A stretch of DNA of 64,000 bases from positions 155,062 to 219,061 of the forward strand of contig NZ_VCNP01000009.1 in assembly GCF_006782915.1 (NCBI RefSeq), given 5' to 3'. Source of the stretch: Streptomyces calvus (lineage in GTDB: Bacteria; Actinomycetota; Actinomycetes; Streptomycetales; Streptomycetaceae). Both the position numbers and the translations under genes were made by a program. Positions 62,266-64,000 of this stretch are shown in pieces. The notes under the pieces are model-generated. The model did no database searches and had not been told where the DNA came from. It saw nothing but the letters and a program-made list of their open reading frames with translations. Within the stretch, counting starts at the first letter, position 1. Every line of letters starts with the position of its first letter.

Positions 62266-64000
62266 ATGGCCACACGGACCGGGCGTACCGTCCGTGACCT
62301 GCGGCGGGAGAACCGCACCGCCGTTCTGCAACGGTTGTATTTCGACGGCCCGATGAGCAGGCTCGCCCTCGGCCCGGCGGCGGGGCTGAGTTCGGGCTCC
62401 GTCAGCAACGTGGTCGCCGAACTGCTCGCCGAGGGACTGGTGGAGGAGGCGGGCAGCCTCGGCCCGGACGGCGGCCGACCGCGCACCCTGGTCCGCGTCG
62501 CGGCGGACCGCGGGCGCATGATCGGCGTCGACGTCGGCGAAACCCGGGTGCGTGTCGGACTGTTCGACCTGTCGATGCGGGAACTGGCCCGCGCGGAACG
62601 GCCGTTGCCCGGCCACGGCAGGCGGTCCTACGACGTCGACGTCGTCGCCGGTCACATTCTCGACGGGGTTGCGGAGGTGCTGGGAGGCGACGGATGCGGT
62701 GGCCCGGAGGAAACCGGGGCGGACGGTGGAGGCATCGGGCCCGGCTGGGACCTAGGGGGCGGCGGCGTCCGGGCCGGCGAGGGTCTCGGCTCCGGTGGGA
62801 CCCTCGGGGACGGCGAGGGTCCCCGAGACGGCGGGGGCCTCGTGTCCGGTGGAGGGCTCGGGCCTGGTGGGAGCCTGAGCCCGGGGTCCGACCGGAAGCT
62901 TCGGCCCGGCGAGAACCTGCGCTCCGGAGATGGCCTGCGGTCAGGAGACGGTCTGAGGTCAGGAGACGGTCTGAGGTTCGGTGGGGGCATAGGGCCCGCC
63001 TGGGGCCTACCCGGCGACGGATTCGGGTCCGGCAGCGGACTCGGGTCCGGCAGCGGATCCGGGTCCGGCGGAGGCGCCGGATCGGGCGAGATCCTCGGGG
63101 CGGGCGATGGCCTCGGGGCGGGCGAGGACTTCGGGTTCGGCGGAGGTCGAGGCAACGGCCGGGTGGCCGGCGGCGCGGGTGTCGGGGCGGCACGAGGTGC
63201 CGGGCCCGGTGCGCTGGGCGGCCCCGGTGAGTTGCTCGGCATCGGGATCGGTGTGCCCGGGATCGTCGAGCACACCCCGGACGGTCCCCTGGTGCACGGT
63301 CAGACCGTCGGCTGGGACGCCGTGCCGCTGGAACGCCTGCTGCGCGCGTCGGGGCGGCTGCCCGCCCACGTGCCGCTGTTCGTCGACAACGGCGCGAAGA
63401 CACTGGGACAGGCCGAGATGTGGTTCGGCGGTGGTCGCGGTGCGCGCGACGCCGTGGTGGTGCTGTTCGGCTCCGGGGTCGGCGCCTGCGTGGTCGGCGC
63501 CGAGGCGGAACCCGGCCGGGCGGTGGAGTGGGGCCATCTGACGGTGCGGGTGCGCGGCCGACGGTGCCGCTGCGGTGCGCGCGGGTGCCTGGAGGCGTAC
63601 GCGGGCGCGGAGGCGCTGGTCGCACGCTGGCGGGAGGAGGGCGGCCGGCCGCCGAGCGGCGCCGGTGAGGAGGCCGCGCTGACCGCGCTGCTGGCCGCCG
63701 CCCACCCGTCCGACGGGAGTGCACCCGACCCGGTGGCCGTCCGGGTGCTGGAGGAGACGGCGGAGTACCTGGGCGCGGGACTGGCCGACCTGATCAATCT
63801 CTTCCAGCCCGAGCGGATCCTCGTGGGCGGCTGGGCCGGCCTCCAACTCGGCGCGCCTTTCCTGGACTCGGTGCGCAGGCACGCACTGGACCACTCCCTG
63901 CGGTACGCCGCGTCCCGGGTCTCCATCGTGCTCGGCCGGCTCGGACCGGACGCCGTGACGGTGGGCGCCGCGACGCTGCCCCTCCCCCCCCGGTTCCCCC
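62266..64000 (+). CDS. ROK-family transcriptional regulator with large Gly-rich insertion, 3' truncated
   Basis: The frame is open from ATG 62266 (GGAGG upstream) to the window end, 578 codons, against about 400 for a normal ROK regulator. Residues 10-60 form a winged helix (MSRLALGPAAGLSSGSVSNVV). The sugar-kinase-like domain starts IGVDVGETRVRVGLF (about 86-100) and later has the ROK signature GIGIGVPGIVE, EWGHL and the zinc motif CRCGARGCLE. Between about residues 142 and 320 (nt 62690-63225) lies a Gly/Ser/Asp-rich insertion with tandem LRSGDG repeats. It most likely represses the divergent beta-glucan operon in the absence of sugar. The last codons run into a C-rich stretch at the edge. 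Confidence 0.9.
   Translation, partial: MATRTGRTVRDLRRENRTAVLQRLYFDGPMSRLALGPAAGLSSGSVSNVVAELLAEGLVEEAGSLGPDGGRPRTLVRVAADRGRMIGVDVGETRVRVGLFDLSMRELARAERPLPGHGRRSYDVDVVAGHILDGVAEVLGGDGCGGPEETGADGGGIGPGWDLGGGGVRAGEGLGSGGTLGDGEGPRDGGGLVSGGGLGPGGSLSPGSDRKLRPGENLRSGDGLRSGDGLRSGDGLRFGGGIGPAWGLPGDGFGSGSGLGSGSGSGSGGGAGSGEILGAGDGLGAGEDFGFGGGRGNGRVAGGAGVGAARGAGPGALGGPGELLGIGIGVPGIVEHTPDGPLVHGQTVGWDAVPLERLLRASGRLPAHVPLFVDNGAKTLGQAEMWFGGGRGARDAVVVLFGSGVGACVVGAEAEPGRAVEWGHLTVRVRGRRCRCGARGCLEAYAGAEALVARWREEGGRPPSGAGEEAALTALLAAAHPSDGSAPDPVAVRVLEETAEYLGAGLADLINLFQPERILVGGWAGLQLGAPFLDSVRRHALDHSLRYAASRVSIVLGRLGPDAVTVGAATLPLPPRFP
62690..63225 (+). repeat. Glycine-rich coding expansion inside the ROK gene
   Basis: About 535 bp, about 178 codons, dominated by Gly, Ser, Asp, Leu and Arg. 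It includes three 18-bp units encoding LRSGDG (62923-62976) and GSGSGLGSGSGSGSGGG around 63030-63080. It splits the kinase-like domain between HILDGVAEVL and ELLGIGIGVPG, which are adjacent in ordinary ROK proteins. Confidence 0.85.

Noticed and set aside
63981..64000. A frameshift in the ROK gene at the C-run near the window edge
   Set aside because: The frame is still open and the sequence ends too soon to judge.

Overview
This is a 64 kb piece of a Streptomyces-type chromosome. It has very high GC content with codon third positions almost all G or C, many GTG and a few TTG starts, tightly coupled operons with ATGA or GTGA overlaps, and typical actinobacterial families (F420/PPOX oxidoreductases, OpcA, DoxX, ROK and LacI control, secreted beta-glucanases). 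From memory, gene order in the left third resembles the second pentose-phosphate cluster of S. coelicolor and the genes beside it. No rRNA, tRNA, CRISPR array, insertion sequence or prophage is visible.

Layout. (1) 1-8847: an operon for the pentose phosphate pathway and glucose-6-phosphate metabolism: tkt (5' cut by the window), tal, zwf, opcA, pgi (with a one-base frameshift), gnd, and a histidine phosphatase. (2) 8980-14244: a shikimate/quinate-type module. It holds a 3-dehydroshikimate dehydratase fused to an HPPD-like domain, a shikimate dehydrogenase, a divergent TetR regulator and an MHS-type transporter, with two related palindromes as likely TetR operators. (3) 14245-19077: a repeat-rich spacer, a UvrA-like ATPase, a PPOX protein and a serine hydrolase. 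(4) 19084-26502: a conserved but functionally unassigned biosynthetic locus. A GTP cyclohydrolase II homologue carries Met at residue 120, where a catalytic Tyr normally sits. With it are a creatininase-family amidohydrolase, a PTPS-like protein without the usual Cys, a GT4 glycosyltransferase, a methyltransferase, a flippase-like membrane protein, an MDR dehydrogenase and a CDP-alcohol phosphotransferase. (5) 26562-32743: a GNAT, peptide/nickel-type binding lipoprotein, fused DppB-DppC permease and MFS operon, divergent from a CooC-like ATPase, with a weak Zur-like palindrome between them. (6) 32786-35640: decaying sequence with one frameshifted gene, two gene remnants and an intact HD-domain gene. 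(7) 35641-44284: a GH81 endo-beta-1,3-glucanase under a LacI-type operator, then small housekeeping and regulatory genes and a secreted esterase. (8) 44635-55149: a five-gene SWIM / unknown / vWA / MoxR / DUF5682-like operon (a YehQ-YehP-YehL-YehM type module) next to a PD-(D/E)XK-helicase protein and a small unknown protein; this looks like a conflict or stress island. (9) 55411-64000: a beta-1,3-glucan/beta-glucoside operon (binding protein, two permeases, GH1, then GH16) with a divergent ROK regulator that carries an unusual glycine-rich insertion of about 180 residues and runs off the window.

How they work together. Regions 7 and 9 together can take beta-1,3-glucan from polymer (GH81, GH16) through uptake (ABC transporter) to glucose (GH1), which could feed the region 1 enzymes. 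Region 2 would turn quinate or shikimate into protocatechuate. Regions 4 and 8 are the best candidates for undescribed biology. Functions come from motif and family recognition by eye; no database search was run.
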